A DNA stretch of 19,861 nucleotides from Prolixibacteraceae bacterium (GTDB taxonomy: Bacteria; Bacteroidota; Bacteroidia; Bacteroidales; Prolixibacteraceae). The notes below the pieces were generated by a model. It had not been told where the DNA came from. It did not search any database and was given only the letters and a program-made list of their open reading frames with translations. Positions within the stretch are counted from its first letter, which is position 1; every line of letters starts with the position of its first letter. Both the position numbers and the translations under genes were made by a program. This document shows, one piece after another, positions 6,494 through 14,594 of this stretch. The stretch spans positions 1-19,861 of the forward strand of contig JALOCD010000080.1 of NCBI GenBank assembly GCA_023228025.1, written 5' to 3'.

Positions 6494-9067
6494 ATGGACT
6501 CAAAATTTTCGCCAAGAATTAAGGATGTTTTGACCTACAGCAGGGAAGAGGCCATACGTTTGGGCAATGATCATATTAGCACCGAACATTTGTTCCTTGG
6601 AATACTGCGGGATGGTGAAGGAATTGCTATTGATACAATGAAGCAGTTGGGTCTGGACTTTTCCAGCCTGAAAAACGAAATAGAACTTCATCTTAGAAAG
6701 GGGGCCTCCCTTCCCATGGATGCATCAATCCCATTGTTGAAAAATACGGAACGCTCCCTGAAGATTGTCTTTTTGGAAGCAAGGTCCCTTAATGAAGATA
6801 CGGTTAATACAGGCCATCTGCTTTTGGCAATTCTGAAAGAAAAGGATGGTTTGGTTTTTGAACTTTTTAAAAAGAATGATTTGAATTACGATGAAGTAAA
6901 AACCAAGATTATAGAGTTATCCAAGGTTGAAAACAAATCAGATTTTCCCGAAGAGGGTGATGATCAGGATGATATGTTTGGACGAAGTAGTGGCTCCTCA
7001 TCGGGCTCTTCTCAAAGCCAAAAGGGAAGCGTCAATCCCAAAACTGACACTCCTGTACTGGATAATTTCGGTGTAGACATAACCAAAGCAGCAGTGGAAG
7101 GCAGTCTAGACCCGATTGTTGGCCGCGAAAATGAGATTCAAAGAATAGCGCAAATTTTGAGTCGAAGGAAGAAAAACAACCCTGTTCTGATTGGAGAGCC
7201 CGGCGTTGGAAAATCTGCAATTGTGGAAGGTTTGGCCTTGCGTATTTCACAAAGAAAGGTATCGCGGATTCTTTTCGACAAAAGGGTTATCAGCCTCGAC
7301 CTTGCCTCCATTGTCGCAGGCACCAAATACCGTGGCCAGTTCGAAGAGCGTATGAAAGCCATACTCAATGAGTTGGCCAAAGTTGACAACATTATACTTT
7401 TTATAGATGAAATACACACCATTGTTGGGGCCGGGGGAGCTACAGGATCGCTTGATGCGGCCAATATGCTCAAACCTGCACTGGCCAGAGGTGATATTCA
7501 ATGCATTGGGGCTACAACACTCGACGAATACCGTCAACACATCGAAAAAGATGGCGCATTGGAGCGGAGATTTCAGAAAGTATTGGTTGAACCTACCTCG
7601 ATTGAGGAGACCATAGAAATTTTGCACAACATCAAGGAGCGGTACGAAGATCATCACAACGTTACCTATACCAAAGAGGCAATCGAAGCATGTGTCAGGC
7701 TTACAGCCAGGTATATATCGGACAGACACCTTCCGGACAAGGCCATTGATGCCCTGGATGAGTCCGGATCAAGAGTTCACATTTCCAACATAACGGTTCC
7801 AGAGCGTATTATAAAACTTGAGGAGAAGATCGAAGAGGTTCGGGCCTCAAAAATTCTGGCGGTGAAGGGTCAGAACTTCGAGCTGGCCGCAAGCTATCGC
7901 GACAATGAAAAAAACCTTCTCACCCTTGTTGAAAAGGAGAAAGAGATATGGGAACGAGAGCTGGAAAGTCACCGTGAATTGGTGGATGAACCGCAGGTGG
8001 CAGATATTGTTGCCATGATGTCAGGTATTCCTGTCCAGAAAATTGCTCAGGCAGAGGGTAAACGTCTGCAGGTGATGTACAACGACATGAAGAAGAACAT
8101 CATCGGCCAGGATGAGGCCGTTGAGAAAATTACCAAAGCGATTCAAAGGAACCGTGCCGGATTGAAGGATCCGAACAAACCAATCGGCTCTTTTATCTTC
8201 CTTGGGCCCACCGGCGTTGGTAAGACTCAGTTAGCCAAAGTATTGGCCCAATATCTATTTGATACAACCGATGCCTTGATTCGGGTGGATATGAGCGAAT
8301 ACATGGAAAAATTCTCCGTATCGAGGCTCGTCGGCGCTCCTCCCGGATATGTTGGGTATGAAGAGGGTGGCCAGCTAACCGAAAAAGTCAGAAGAAAACC
8401 CTACGCAGTTATTTTGCTTGATGAGATTGAGAAGGCCCACCCGGATGTCTTTAATATACTGCTCCAGGTGATGGATGAGGGCCGTCTCACTGACAGTCTG
8501 GGTCGAAAGATCGATTTCCGTAACACCATCCTGATCATGACATCAAACATTGGCACCAGGCAATTGAAGGATTTTGGTCAGGGTGTCGGATTCAATACCA
8601 GAACAACGGCGGAAGATGAAAACGAGCACAATAAGTACGTCATTCAAAAAGCGTTAAAACGTGCCTTCGCACCGGAATTTCTTAACCGGGTTGATGATGT
8701 GGTAATGTTTAATTCACTGGAAAAGAATCATATAAATCAAATTATTGATATTGAGTTAAAAGGATTCTACCAAAGAATTGAGGCTTTAAAATATAAACTC
8801 TACATCTCTGATGAGGCCAAGGATTTCATCGCTGATAAAGGTTTTGACCCGCAATTTGGCGCCAGACCGCTAAAACGCGCCATTCAAAAATATCTGGAAG
8901 ATGAGATTGCCGAGGTTATTATTGGCAGCGAAATCATGGAAGGTGACACCATTACTGTTGAATTGAACGAAGCAAAAGATAAAATTGTAGCCAAAATTGT
9001 CAAACAGGAGGCTGTAGATATTCAACTTCCGGGTTTACCGGAGTTGCCTGCTGAAACCAAAGAGTAA
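6494..9067 (+). CDS. clpC: ATP-dependent Clp protease ATP-binding subunit ClpC
   Basis: An 857-residue class I Hsp100 unfoldase that feeds proteins to ClpP. Domains in order: a double Clp-N substrate/adaptor domain (about 1-145), a Gly/Ser-rich linker (about 160-180), AAA+ module 1 with Walker A GEPGVGKS (234-241) and Walker B ILFIDE (301-306), a UVR-type middle segment (about 445-480, with GQNFELAASYRDNEK) that marks ClpC rather than ClpB, and AAA+ module 2 with Walker A GPTGVGKT (571-578) and Walker B VILLDE (639-644). The VGF tripeptide at 698-700 is the ClpP-docking loop. The C-terminus is the usual D2-small domain (FGARPLKRAIQ) followed by a Pro/Leu-rich tail. It is divergent from gyrA, and its stop lies 2 bp from the stop of opposing mazG. 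Confidence 0.95.
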   Translation: MDSKFSPRIKDVLTYSREEAIRLGNDHISTEHLFLGILRDGEGIAIDTMKQLGLDFSSLKNEIELHLRKGASLPMDASIPLLKNTERSLKIVFLEARSLNEDTVNTGHLLLAILKEKDGLVFELFKKNDLNYDEVKTKIIELSKVENKSDFPEEGDDQDDMFGRSSGSSSGSSQSQKGSVNPKTDTPVLDNFGVDITKAAVEGSLDPIVGRENEIQRIAQILSRRKKNNPVLIGEPGVGKSAIVEGLALRISQRKVSRILFDKRVISLDLASIVAGTKYRGQFEERMKAILNELAKVDNIILFIDEIHTIVGAGGATGSLDAANMLKPALARGDIQCIGATTLDEYRQHIEKDGALERRFQKVLVEPTSIEETIEILHNIKERYEDHHNVTYTKEAIEACVRLTARYISDRHLPDKAIDALDESGSRVHISNITVPERIIKLEEKIEEVRASKILAVKGQNFELAASYRDNEKNLLTLVEKEKEIWERELESHRELVDEPQVADIVAMMSGIPVQKIAQAEGKRLQVMYNDMKKNIIGQDEAVEKITKAIQRNRAGLKDPNKPIGSFIFLGPTGVGKTQLAKVLAQYLFDTTDALIRVDMSEYMEKFSVSRLVGAPPGYVGYEEGGQLTEKVRRKPYAVILLDEIEKAHPDVFNILLQVMDEGRLTDSLGRKIDFRNTILIMTSNIGTRQLKDFGQGVGFNTRTTAEDENEHNKYVIQKALKRAFAPEFLNRVDDVVMFNSLEKNHINQIIDIELKGFYQRIEALKYKLYISDEAKDFIADKGFDPQFGARPLKRAIQKYLEDEIAEVIIGSEIMEGDTITVELNEAKDKIVAKIVKQEAVDIQLPGLPELPAETKE

Positions 9068-9069
9068 CC

Positions 9070-9855
9070 TTACTTTTTGTCCAATTTTTTGGCTTCATTC
9101 CAATAGACATCCATCTCTTCAAGGGTCATCTTTTGAAGAGATTTTCCTTTTAATAAGGTCTTCTCTTCCAGATAATTGAACCTTCTGATAAATTTCTGGT
9201 TGGTTCGTTCAAGCGCACTTTCCGGATCTATGCCATACAACCTGGCTGCATTGACAATGGAGAAGATAAGATCACCAAATTCGTTTTCCATCTCCTTTTT
9301 CCTGCCTGCCTTGACCTCTTCCTCCAATTCGCCAAGTTCCTCTTTTACTTTATCCCACACCTGTTCCTTATATTCCCAGTCAAACCCCACGCCCCTCACC
9401 TTTTCCTGTATCCTGTTTGCTTTTACAAGCGCCGGCAATGCCATCGGAACTCCTTCCAGCACACGCTTGTTTCTCCCCTTTTCGGTGAGTTTCAAGTTTT
9501 CCCAGTTGCGGATTACCTGATCAGAATTTTCGACTTCCGTAGATCCAAAAACGTGCGGATGACGATATATTAATTTGTCAATGAGGTGATTAATGACTTC
9601 TCCAATATCAAATGAACCCTGCTCCTCCCCTATTTTGGCATAAAAGACAATGTGAAGCAAGATGTCCCCAAGCTCTTTCTTTATCTCCTGAACATTGTTT
9701 TCCAGAACGGCATCTCCCAGTTCGTATACCTCTTCAATGGTCAGTTTACGCAACGATTCGTTGGTTTGTTCGCGGTCCCATGGACATTTTTCACGAAGTT
9801 CATCCATGATATCCAGCAACTTACCAAACGCTTCCATTTTCTCTTCCCGCTTCAT
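9070..9855 (-). CDS. mazG: Nucleoside triphosphate pyrophosphohydrolase MazG
   Basis: A 261-residue all-alpha NTP pyrophosphatase hydrolysing (d)NTPs to NMP and pyrophosphate, thought to clean up aberrant nucleotides. Like E. coli MazG it has two tandem MazG domains: the first with CPWDREQT (24-31), the metal-binding EEVYE (41-45) and ELGD (61-64); the second with EELGELEEE (172-180) and EFGD (192-195). The conserved RHPHVFG (98-104) and VGFDW (156-160) are also present, so both active centres look intact. The ATG at 9855 is used; an ATG six codons downstream (residue 7) is a possible alternative. A TATCTTCG box on the minus strand (9882-9875) is one mismatch from the -7 consensus. The gene faces clpC tail to tail, with no room for a separate terminator. 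Confidence 0.93.
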   Translation of the reverse strand: MKREEKMEAFGKLLDIMDELREKCPWDREQTNESLRKLTIEEVYELGDAVLENNVQEIKKELGDILLHIVFYAKIGEEQGSFDIGEVINHLIDKLIYRHPHVFGSTEVENSDQVIRNWENLKLTEKGRNKRVLEGVPMALPALVKANRIQEKVRGVGFDWEYKEQVWDKVKEELGELEEEVKAGRKKEMENEFGDLIFSIVNAARLYGIDPESALERTNQKFIRRFNYLEEKTLLKGKSLQKMTLEEMDVYWNEAKKLDKK

Positions 9856-9942
9856 TCTTCATAGATTTAATTTGCGAAGATACACTTTTGCCTGTTTTAT
9901 TTTTCTGAAGCCCCGCAACAGAAAACGGTATCAAAAAAATCT

Positions 9943-9950
9943 TTAATTTG
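9943..9950 (+). promoter_or_regulatory. Candidate phoH -7 element
   Basis: TTAATTTG differs from TAnnTTTG at one position and lies 30 bp before the chosen phoH ATG. If used, the TTG at 9948 falls inside the promoter and cannot be the start codon. Confidence 0.25.
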
Positions 9951-9980
9951 CAGAAAATTCTATGTTGGTTTTTCTGGCCT

Positions 9981-10952
9981 ATGATTGAAAACGCTTTTTA
10001 CCTTGACGGTATTGAACCTGCTGATTTTTACGGAATCAGGAATTCTAAACTGGATCTCATTAAGAAATATTGTCCCAATCTATCATTGGTTGCCAGAGGA
10101 AATCTTTTGAAAGTGAAGGGGGACGAAATACAAGTCACCTTGTTTTCCCAAAAATTTCAGCTGATCCTGGAACATTATTATCGCTTCAATACGCTTTCTG
10201 ACGAGACGATCCATCAAATCATGATGAATGACCCTGAGAGTATGGATCAGAACATCCTTAACAACAGTGATGTGCTTCTCTTCGGGAATGCAGGCAAACC
10301 GGTAAGGGCGAGGACGCTCAATCAGAAAAGGCTTGTGGAGAGCTGCTCCGATGTCGATTTGATGTTTGCCATTGGACCTGCCGGGACCGGCAAGACCTAT
10401 ACTGCAATAGCCCTGGCTGTTAAATTATTGAAAAACAGGGAGATAAAAAGAATTATCCTCAGCAGGCCGGCAGTGGAAGCTGGTGAAAATCTGGGATTTC
10501 TTCCGGGCGACCTTAAAGAAAAGATTGATCCGTATCTGCAACCGCTTTACGATGCGCTTTTGGATATGATTCCGGCAAAAAAACTTGAAGAGTACCTCAA
10601 AGATGGAATTATCCAAATTGCCCCGCTTGCTTTCATGCGTGGAAGGACTTTGAGTAACGCCTTTGTGATCCTGGATGAGGCCCAAAACACCTCCGTCCCG
10701 CAATTGAAGATGTTCCTTACCAGGATGGGGCTCAATACCAAGTATGTGATTACCGGCGACGTAACGCAAGTAGATCTGCCCAGAAATCAACAATCCGGAT
10801 TAATCTTTGCCTTGAAGATTCTCAAGGGAATTGATGGAATAGCAACCATATATTTTGACCACACAGATATTATAAGGCATAAACTGGTCAAGGACATCGT
10901 GATGGCCTATGATCGGTACGAAGAAAAGAGAGATGAACACAAAAAGTTATAA
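9981..10952 (+). CDS. phoH: PhoH-family ATPase
   Basis: A 323-residue cytoplasmic P-loop ATPase of the PhoH/PhoL family, linked to RNA metabolism and phosphate-starvation responses, although its biochemical role is unsettled. The N-terminal part (1-120) is the small KH-like region typical of PhoH-L proteins. The ATPase part has Walker A GPAGTGKT (132-139), the family motif SRPAVEAGENLGFLPGD (161-177), Walker B FVILDEAQN (228-236) and the sensor-like VITGDVTQVDLP (256-267). The start is the ATG at 9981; an in-frame TTG at 9948 would add eleven hydrophobic residues not seen in the family. It is followed by purC after 24 bp on the same strand, so an operon is likely, and I recall this pair from other Bacteroidales. 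Confidence 0.92.
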   Translation: MIENAFYLDGIEPADFYGIRNSKLDLIKKYCPNLSLVARGNLLKVKGDEIQVTLFSQKFQLILEHYYRFNTLSDETIHQIMMNDPESMDQNILNNSDVLLFGNAGKPVRARTLNQKRLVESCSDVDLMFAIGPAGTGKTYTAIALAVKLLKNREIKRIILSRPAVEAGENLGFLPGDLKEKIDPYLQPLYDALLDMIPAKKLEEYLKDGIIQIAPLAFMRGRTLSNAFVILDEAQNTSVPQLKMFLTRMGLNTKYVITGDVTQVDLPRNQQSGLIFALKILKGIDGIATIYFDHTDIIRHKLVKDIVMAYDRYEEKRDEHKKL

Positions 10953-10976
10953 CAAATTGATAAAAAGGAATTTAAT

Positions 10977-11927
10977 ATGAGCACAGCTATTGTCACAACA
11001 AATTTTACTTTTCCCGGATTGAAGGACGTCTACAAAGGAAAAGTTCGTGATGTGTACAACATCAACAATGAATACCTGGTAATGGTTGTTTCGGACCGTA
11101 TCTCGGCCTTCGATGTTGTTTTACCCAAAGGGATCCCTTTTAAAGGTCAGGTATTAAACCAGATCGCTTCAAAATTTCTGGATGCCACAGCCGACATTGT
11201 CCCCAATTGGAAAATTGCCACCCCCGACCCGATGGTAACTGTCGGTCACATGTGCGAACCTTATAAAGTTGAAATGGTCATTCGGGGTTACTTGACAGGC
11301 CACGCATGGAGAGAATACAATTCCGGAAAACGGACCCTTTGCGGCATACAACTTCCTGAGGGAATGAAGGAGAACCAAAAATTTGCTGAGCCGATCATTA
11401 CCCCAACGACAAAGGCCTCAGAAGGACATGATGAGGATATCTCCCGCGAGGAGATCATTTCCCAGGGATTGGTGTCTGCCGACGAATACACTATATTAGA
11501 GCAATATACGAGAGCGATTTTCCAGCGTGGTATCGAAATGGCGGCCAAAATGGGCCTGATTTTGGTAGATACCAAGTATGAATTTGGGAAAAAGGAAGGC
11601 GTCATCTACCTCATTGACGAAATTCATACACCCGACTCTTCGCGCTATTTTTATGCCGATGGCTATCAGCAAAGGCTTGCCAAGGGTGAAAATCAGAAGC
11701 AATTATCCAAGGAATTTGTTCGCCAATGGTTGATTGAAAACAATTTCCAGGGCAAAGAGGGACAAGTGGTTCCTTTTATGAGCGATGACTTTGTCGATCA
11801 GATTTCGGAGCGCTACATTGAACTCTTTGAACACATTACAGGAGACAAATTTGTCAGAGCAGAACTGGTAGATGTAAATGAGAGGATCTATCAAAATATA
11901 TCCTCATATTTAAGCAAAAAGCTGTAA
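10977..11927 (+). CDS. purC: Phosphoribosylaminoimidazole-succinocarboxamide synthase (SAICAR synthase)
   Basis: A 316-residue purine-biosynthesis enzyme that joins CAIR and aspartate with ATP to give SAICAR. Motifs in order: GKVRDVY (21-27), the nucleotide loop VVSDRISAFDVVLP (37-50), VIRGYLTGHAWREY (101-114), ITPTTKASEGHDED (141-154), LILVDTKYEFG (194-204) and the catalytic-site DEIHTPDSSRYF (214-225). The length is near 315, as in the longer yeast-like form common in Bacteroidota, rather than the roughly 240-residue E. coli form. An AAGGA at 10965-10969, 7 nt before the ATG, is one of the few Shine-Dalgarno-like sites in the window and supports this start. It probably shares a transcript with phoH. 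No PurR or purine-riboswitch motif was seen in the 24-bp gap. Confidence 0.96.
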   Translation: MSTAIVTTNFTFPGLKDVYKGKVRDVYNINNEYLVMVVSDRISAFDVVLPKGIPFKGQVLNQIASKFLDATADIVPNWKIATPDPMVTVGHMCEPYKVEMVIRGYLTGHAWREYNSGKRTLCGIQLPEGMKENQKFAEPIITPTTKASEGHDEDISREEIISQGLVSADEYTILEQYTRAIFQRGIEMAAKMGLILVDTKYEFGKKEGVIYLIDEIHTPDSSRYFYADGYQQRLAKGENQKQLSKEFVRQWLIENNFQGKEGQVVPFMSDDFVDQISERYIELFEHITGDKFVRAELVDVNERIYQNISSYLSKKL

Positions 11928-11971
11928 TTCAACGAGATGAATCAAAGTTAAAAATTTGCAAATACTTGAAT

Positions 11972-12072
11972 TCTTCGTGTTTCCTTTGTGCTTTCCTTCG
12001 TGTCCATTGTGGTGAAATTTAAAAACTTAACCACAAAGGGCCCTAAGGTACTCGCCAAGGACACAAATGAAG
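11972..12072. repeat. Imperfect palindromic intergenic repeat
   Basis: TTGTGGTGAAATTT (12007-12020) faces AAACTTAACCACAA (12023-12036) with two mismatches and a very short loop. The similarity continues outwards as CCTTCGTGTCCA (left) against the complement of AGGGCCCTAAGG (right), 8 of 12 matching, and then more loosely to CTTCGTG / CTTCATTTGTG. The left arm also repeats its own half-unit (TTCGTGT..CCTTTGTG). It lies between purC and the TlpA gene and may end purC transcription. The pattern resembles dispersed palindromic repeats common in environmental Bacteroidota. Confidence 0.6.
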
Positions 12073-12122
12073 ATTGTATACATACATGAATGTAAAATAC
12101 TTACAATCAGATATTTAATTTA

Positions 12123-12644
12123 ATGAGAAAAAGATTCCAATTCAGTATACTCCTCACCTTGTTTTTTGCATCAATAGTTTGTGCACAAACAGCGCCCAAA
12201 GGAGCTGCCACATTTGTTGCCATGGGCATGCAGGTTCCGAAATTTCAATTTGAATCAACTAAGGGCAAGACAACATCTATCAGGGATTTTAAAGGCAAGT
12301 TTGTCTTAATCAATTTCTTTGCAACATGGTGTGGCCCTTGCAAAATGGAGTTACCTAAAATTCAGGCTGAAATCTGGAACAAACACCACGACAACCCCAA
12401 ATTTGTCATGTTGACTTTTGGGCGCGAACATAACTGGCAGGAGGTGAATAAGTTCAAAAAGGACAATGGTTTTCTATTTTCTTTCTATCCTGATCCCAAA
12501 CGGGGCGTTTATGGGAAATTTGCCGCACAGACTATCCCCAGGAGTTTTTTGCTGGATGAAGAAGGAAAAATCATCTACATGTCTGAAGGATTTGAAGAGA
12601 GTCACTTCAACGAGCTGGTTAAGCTGATTGACAGTAAGCTATAA
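12123..12644 (+). CDS. Exported TlpA-like thiol-disulfide oxidoreductase
   Basis: A 173-residue protein with a cleavable signal peptide (hydrophobic stretch about 8-19, probable cleavage after VCA at residue 21; the cysteine at 20 is not in a good lipobox). The mature part is a thioredoxin-fold domain of the TlpA/ResA kind: FATWCGPCKMELP with the redox pair Cys70 and Cys73, and the cis-proline loop TIPRSFLLD near residue 138. Such proteins keep periplasmic cysteines reduced, for example for cytochrome c maturation, or resist oxidative stress. No cytochrome maturation genes are adjacent, so the partner is unknown. It is flanked by repeats upstream and by the sigma-factor unit downstream and appears to be a single-gene transcript. 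Confidence 0.88.
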   Translation: MRKRFQFSILLTLFFASIVCAQTAPKGAATFVAMGMQVPKFQFESTKGKTTSIRDFKGKFVLINFFATWCGPCKMELPKIQAEIWNKHHDNPKFVMLTFGREHNWQEVNKFKKDNGFLFSFYPDPKRGVYGKFAAQTIPRSFLLDEEGKIIYMSEGFEESHFNELVKLIDSKL

Positions 12645-12749
12645 ACCCTGCTTTGATTGTGGAAGTGCATAACCCTGGTTACTTTATAGAAGAATAGGTG
12701 AGCTGCAATTTTAACGCCATTACGCAATTTTAAAAAAAATGAAATAAAA

Positions 12750-12778
12750 TGTCCCCACTCTGGATTTTTAATCGTTCA
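12750..12778 (+). promoter_or_regulatory. Candidate ECF-type promoter of the DGPF/sigma unit
   Basis: TGTCCC at 12750-12755 and CGTTCA at 12773-12778 are separated by 17 bp and end about 28 bp before the ATG at 12807. From memory, ECF42 sigma factors use a -35 beginning TGTC and a -10 containing CG, so autoregulation is plausible. The match is partial. Confidence 0.35.
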
Positions 12779-12806
12779 TAGGATGAAATATTTAATTTAA
12801 AAAACA

Positions 12807-13151
12807 ATGAAAGAATTCGTATTAATTTTCAGACTCACCGACACTTCAGATGCCAAACCATCTCCGGAACAAATGCAGGAAAGGATGAATTGGTTGGGAG
12901 GTATTGCATCACAAAACAAATTGGCTGACAAAGGGAAAGCGCTTTCAGTCGGTAATGCAAAAACTGTGAAGCCCGGCAATGTTGTGACAGATGGCCCTTA
13001 CACGGAAATAAAGGAGTTCATTAGCGGCTTTATGATTGTAAAAACAGAAACTATTGAAGAAGCAGTTGAATTGGCAAAAGCTAATCCTATTTTCAAACAA
13101 GGTGGTAATATTGAAGTAAGGGAAGTAATAAACCCCTTGGGAAACAGCTAG
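12807..13151 (+). CDS. YCII-related (DGPF-family) small protein
   Basis: A 114-residue cytoplasmic protein of the YCII/DGPF family (dimeric alpha-beta barrel fold). It shows the typical opening EFVLIFR (3-9), a central GKALSVGNAKTVKPG region and the signature TDGPYTEIKEFISGF (61-75), where the family usually reads DGPF or DGPY. The C-terminal half has the VKTETIEEAVELAKANP helix pattern. These proteins are characteristic partners of ECF42 sigma factors, and the next gene, 14 bp downstream, is exactly such a sigma factor. The molecular function is not established; a role as co-regulator or as a product of the regulon has been considered. A short A-rich leader precedes the ATG with no Shine-Dalgarno sequence. 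Confidence 0.88.
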   Translation: MKEFVLIFRLTDTSDAKPSPEQMQERMNWLGGIASQNKLADKGKALSVGNAKTVKPGNVVTDGPYTEIKEFISGFMIVKTETIEEAVELAKANPIFKQGGNIEVREVINPLGNS

Positions 13152-13165
13152 ATCTAATCGCAGAG

Positions 13166-14413
13166 ATGGCAATGAAGTACAATGAGCTATTACCCCACCT
13201 TTTTAGGTTGGAGTACACTAAAATGACGGCTGTATTATGCCGTCATTTTGGTTTACAGCACATTGAAATAGCCGAAGATATTGCAAGTGAGACTTTTTTA
13301 AAAGCAACAGAAGAATGGGCCCTTGGTATCATTCCTGAAAACCCGACTGCATGGCTTTATACAGTTGCGAAGAACAAAACCATAGATTATCTCAAACGGC
13401 ATACGATTTTTGAAAAAAAAATTAAGGGTGCAATTAATAAAGAGGTATTTGAAGTTGAACAGGACTATGATTTTAATAAGCAAACGATAGCGGATAGCCA
13501 ATTGGGTATGATTTTTGCCGTTTGCAATCCAGTTATCTCAACAGAAGTACAAATCTGCCTGGCACTTCAAATTCTTTGCGGATTTAGCGTGGAAGAAATT
13601 GCGGATGCGTTCCTCACTAAGACAGAAACTATTAAAAAAAGGCTATTTAGAGCTCGGAAGAGTCTTCGTAATGACAATTTCGAAATTAAGGTGTTGCAGG
13701 AAGCAACAATAAAGTCAAGGCTTGACACCGTTTTATTGACATTATACCTGTTATTTAATGAAGGTTATTTTTCGAAATCGAACAATCATTTAATTCGCAA
13801 AGACCTATGCTCTGAAGCTATTAGGCTTACTCTTATTTTAACCGAAAACCCAATGACAAATACATCAAAAGCCAATGCACTTCTCGCCTTAATGTGTTTT
13901 CAGAGTTCAAGGCTTGATGCCAGGGCAGGTGTCACCGGAGAAGTGATTCAGTATGAACAGCAAGATAAAAATTTGTGGAGTAAGGAGCTAATCGAAAAAG
14001 GTAATTATTATTTGGTGAATTCCTGCTCAGGAAATGAAATTTCTAAATATCATTTGGAAGCAGGTATTGCTTATTGGCATACTGCCCCCGCTGATAAAAA
14101 TAAATGGGAACAGATATTACATCTATATGATCAGCTTATCCTTATAGAATATTCTCCAATAACAGCATTAAACAGAATATTTGCCTTAGCAAAAGTACGC
14201 GGTAACGAGCTGGCAATAAAAGAAGTAAAAAAACTAAACCTGAATGAAATTAACTATTACCATTCTTTGTTAGGCTATTTGTATGCAAACATGGACGTTA
14301 ACAAATCCATTAGTTATTACAACAAGGCCATTACTTTGACAAAATCCTTGGCAGAGAAGGAAATACTGATAAAAGAAATAGAACAACTGGATAAAAGGAA
14401 AGGCAATACCTAA
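13166..14413 (+). CDS. ECF42-like RNA polymerase sigma factor with C-terminal extension
   Basis: A 415-residue extracytoplasmic-function sigma factor. Region 2 spans about 12-80 (EDIASETFLKA, then NPTAWLYTVAKNKTIDYLKR for -10 binding). Region 4 spans about 110-170 (ALQILCGFSVEEIADAFLTK then TETIKKRLFRARKSLR, the -35 helix-turn-helix). From about 172 to the end follows a roughly 240-residue helical extension with LYLLFNEGYFS (192-202) and ALLALMCFQSSRLDAR, matching the TPR-like DUF6596 region of ECF42 proteins. No anti-sigma gene is adjacent, as expected for this group, where the extension itself is thought to control activity. The ATG at 13172 is an equally possible start (two residues shorter). 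The gene lies 14 bp after its DGPY partner and before a strong terminator. The trigger is unknown. Confidence 0.88.
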   Translation: MAMKYNELLPHLFRLEYTKMTAVLCRHFGLQHIEIAEDIASETFLKATEEWALGIIPENPTAWLYTVAKNKTIDYLKRHTIFEKKIKGAINKEVFEVEQDYDFNKQTIADSQLGMIFAVCNPVISTEVQICLALQILCGFSVEEIADAFLTKTETIKKRLFRARKSLRNDNFEIKVLQEATIKSRLDTVLLTLYLLFNEGYFSKSNNHLIRKDLCSEAIRLTLILTENPMTNTSKANALLALMCFQSSRLDARAGVTGEVIQYEQQDKNLWSKELIEKGNYYLVNSCSGNEISKYHLEAGIAYWHTAPADKNKWEQILHLYDQLILIEYSPITALNRIFALAKVRGNELAIKEVKKLNLNEINYYHSLLGYLYANMDVNKSISYYNKAITLTKSLAEKEILIKEIEQLDKRKGNT

Positions 14414-14452
14414 TACAATCAAGTCATGCCATATCCATCATGTGATAGAATT

Positions 14453-14488
14453 AAAAGCCGTCTTGACAGGGGCATCAGACGGCTTTTT
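14453..14488 (+). terminator. Rho-independent terminator after the sigma-factor gene
   Basis: AAAAGCCGTCT (14453-14463) pairs perfectly with AGACGGCTTTT (14477-14487) around a 13-nt loop, and the stem runs into a T tract ending at 14488. It lies 39 bp after the sigma-factor stop codon. Confidence 0.9.
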
Positions 14489-14504
14489 GCTTTCAAAAAT
14501 CTAT

Positions 14505-14560
14505 GAAAAAACGGTTTCGCTTACCATGCAAAGTTGCATCAAATATTCGTTAAACCGTTT
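14505..14560 (-). terminator. Probable terminator of the TonB receptor gene
   Basis: Read on the minus strand, AAACGGTTT (14560-14552) pairs with AAACCGTTT (14517-14509) and is followed by further Ts (complement of A14506-A14511). A second hairpin, ATGCAA/TTGCAT (14526-14531 and 14534-14539), sits in the loop. It lies about 35 bp after the receptor stop codon. Confidence 0.55.
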
Positions 14561-14594
14561 CAACGTAGTTTAAATAACGTTAAATCTCGAGGAT

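Noticed and set aside
7247..7729. 160-codon minus-strand ORF opposite clpC
   Set aside because: It lies entirely within the first AAA+ module of clpC in antisense, with a composition that mirrors the real gene.
9948..9980. TTG start for phoH, eleven residues upstream
   Set aside because: The extension is unlike PhoH N-termini and overlaps a possible promoter element; the ATG at 9981 fits the family.
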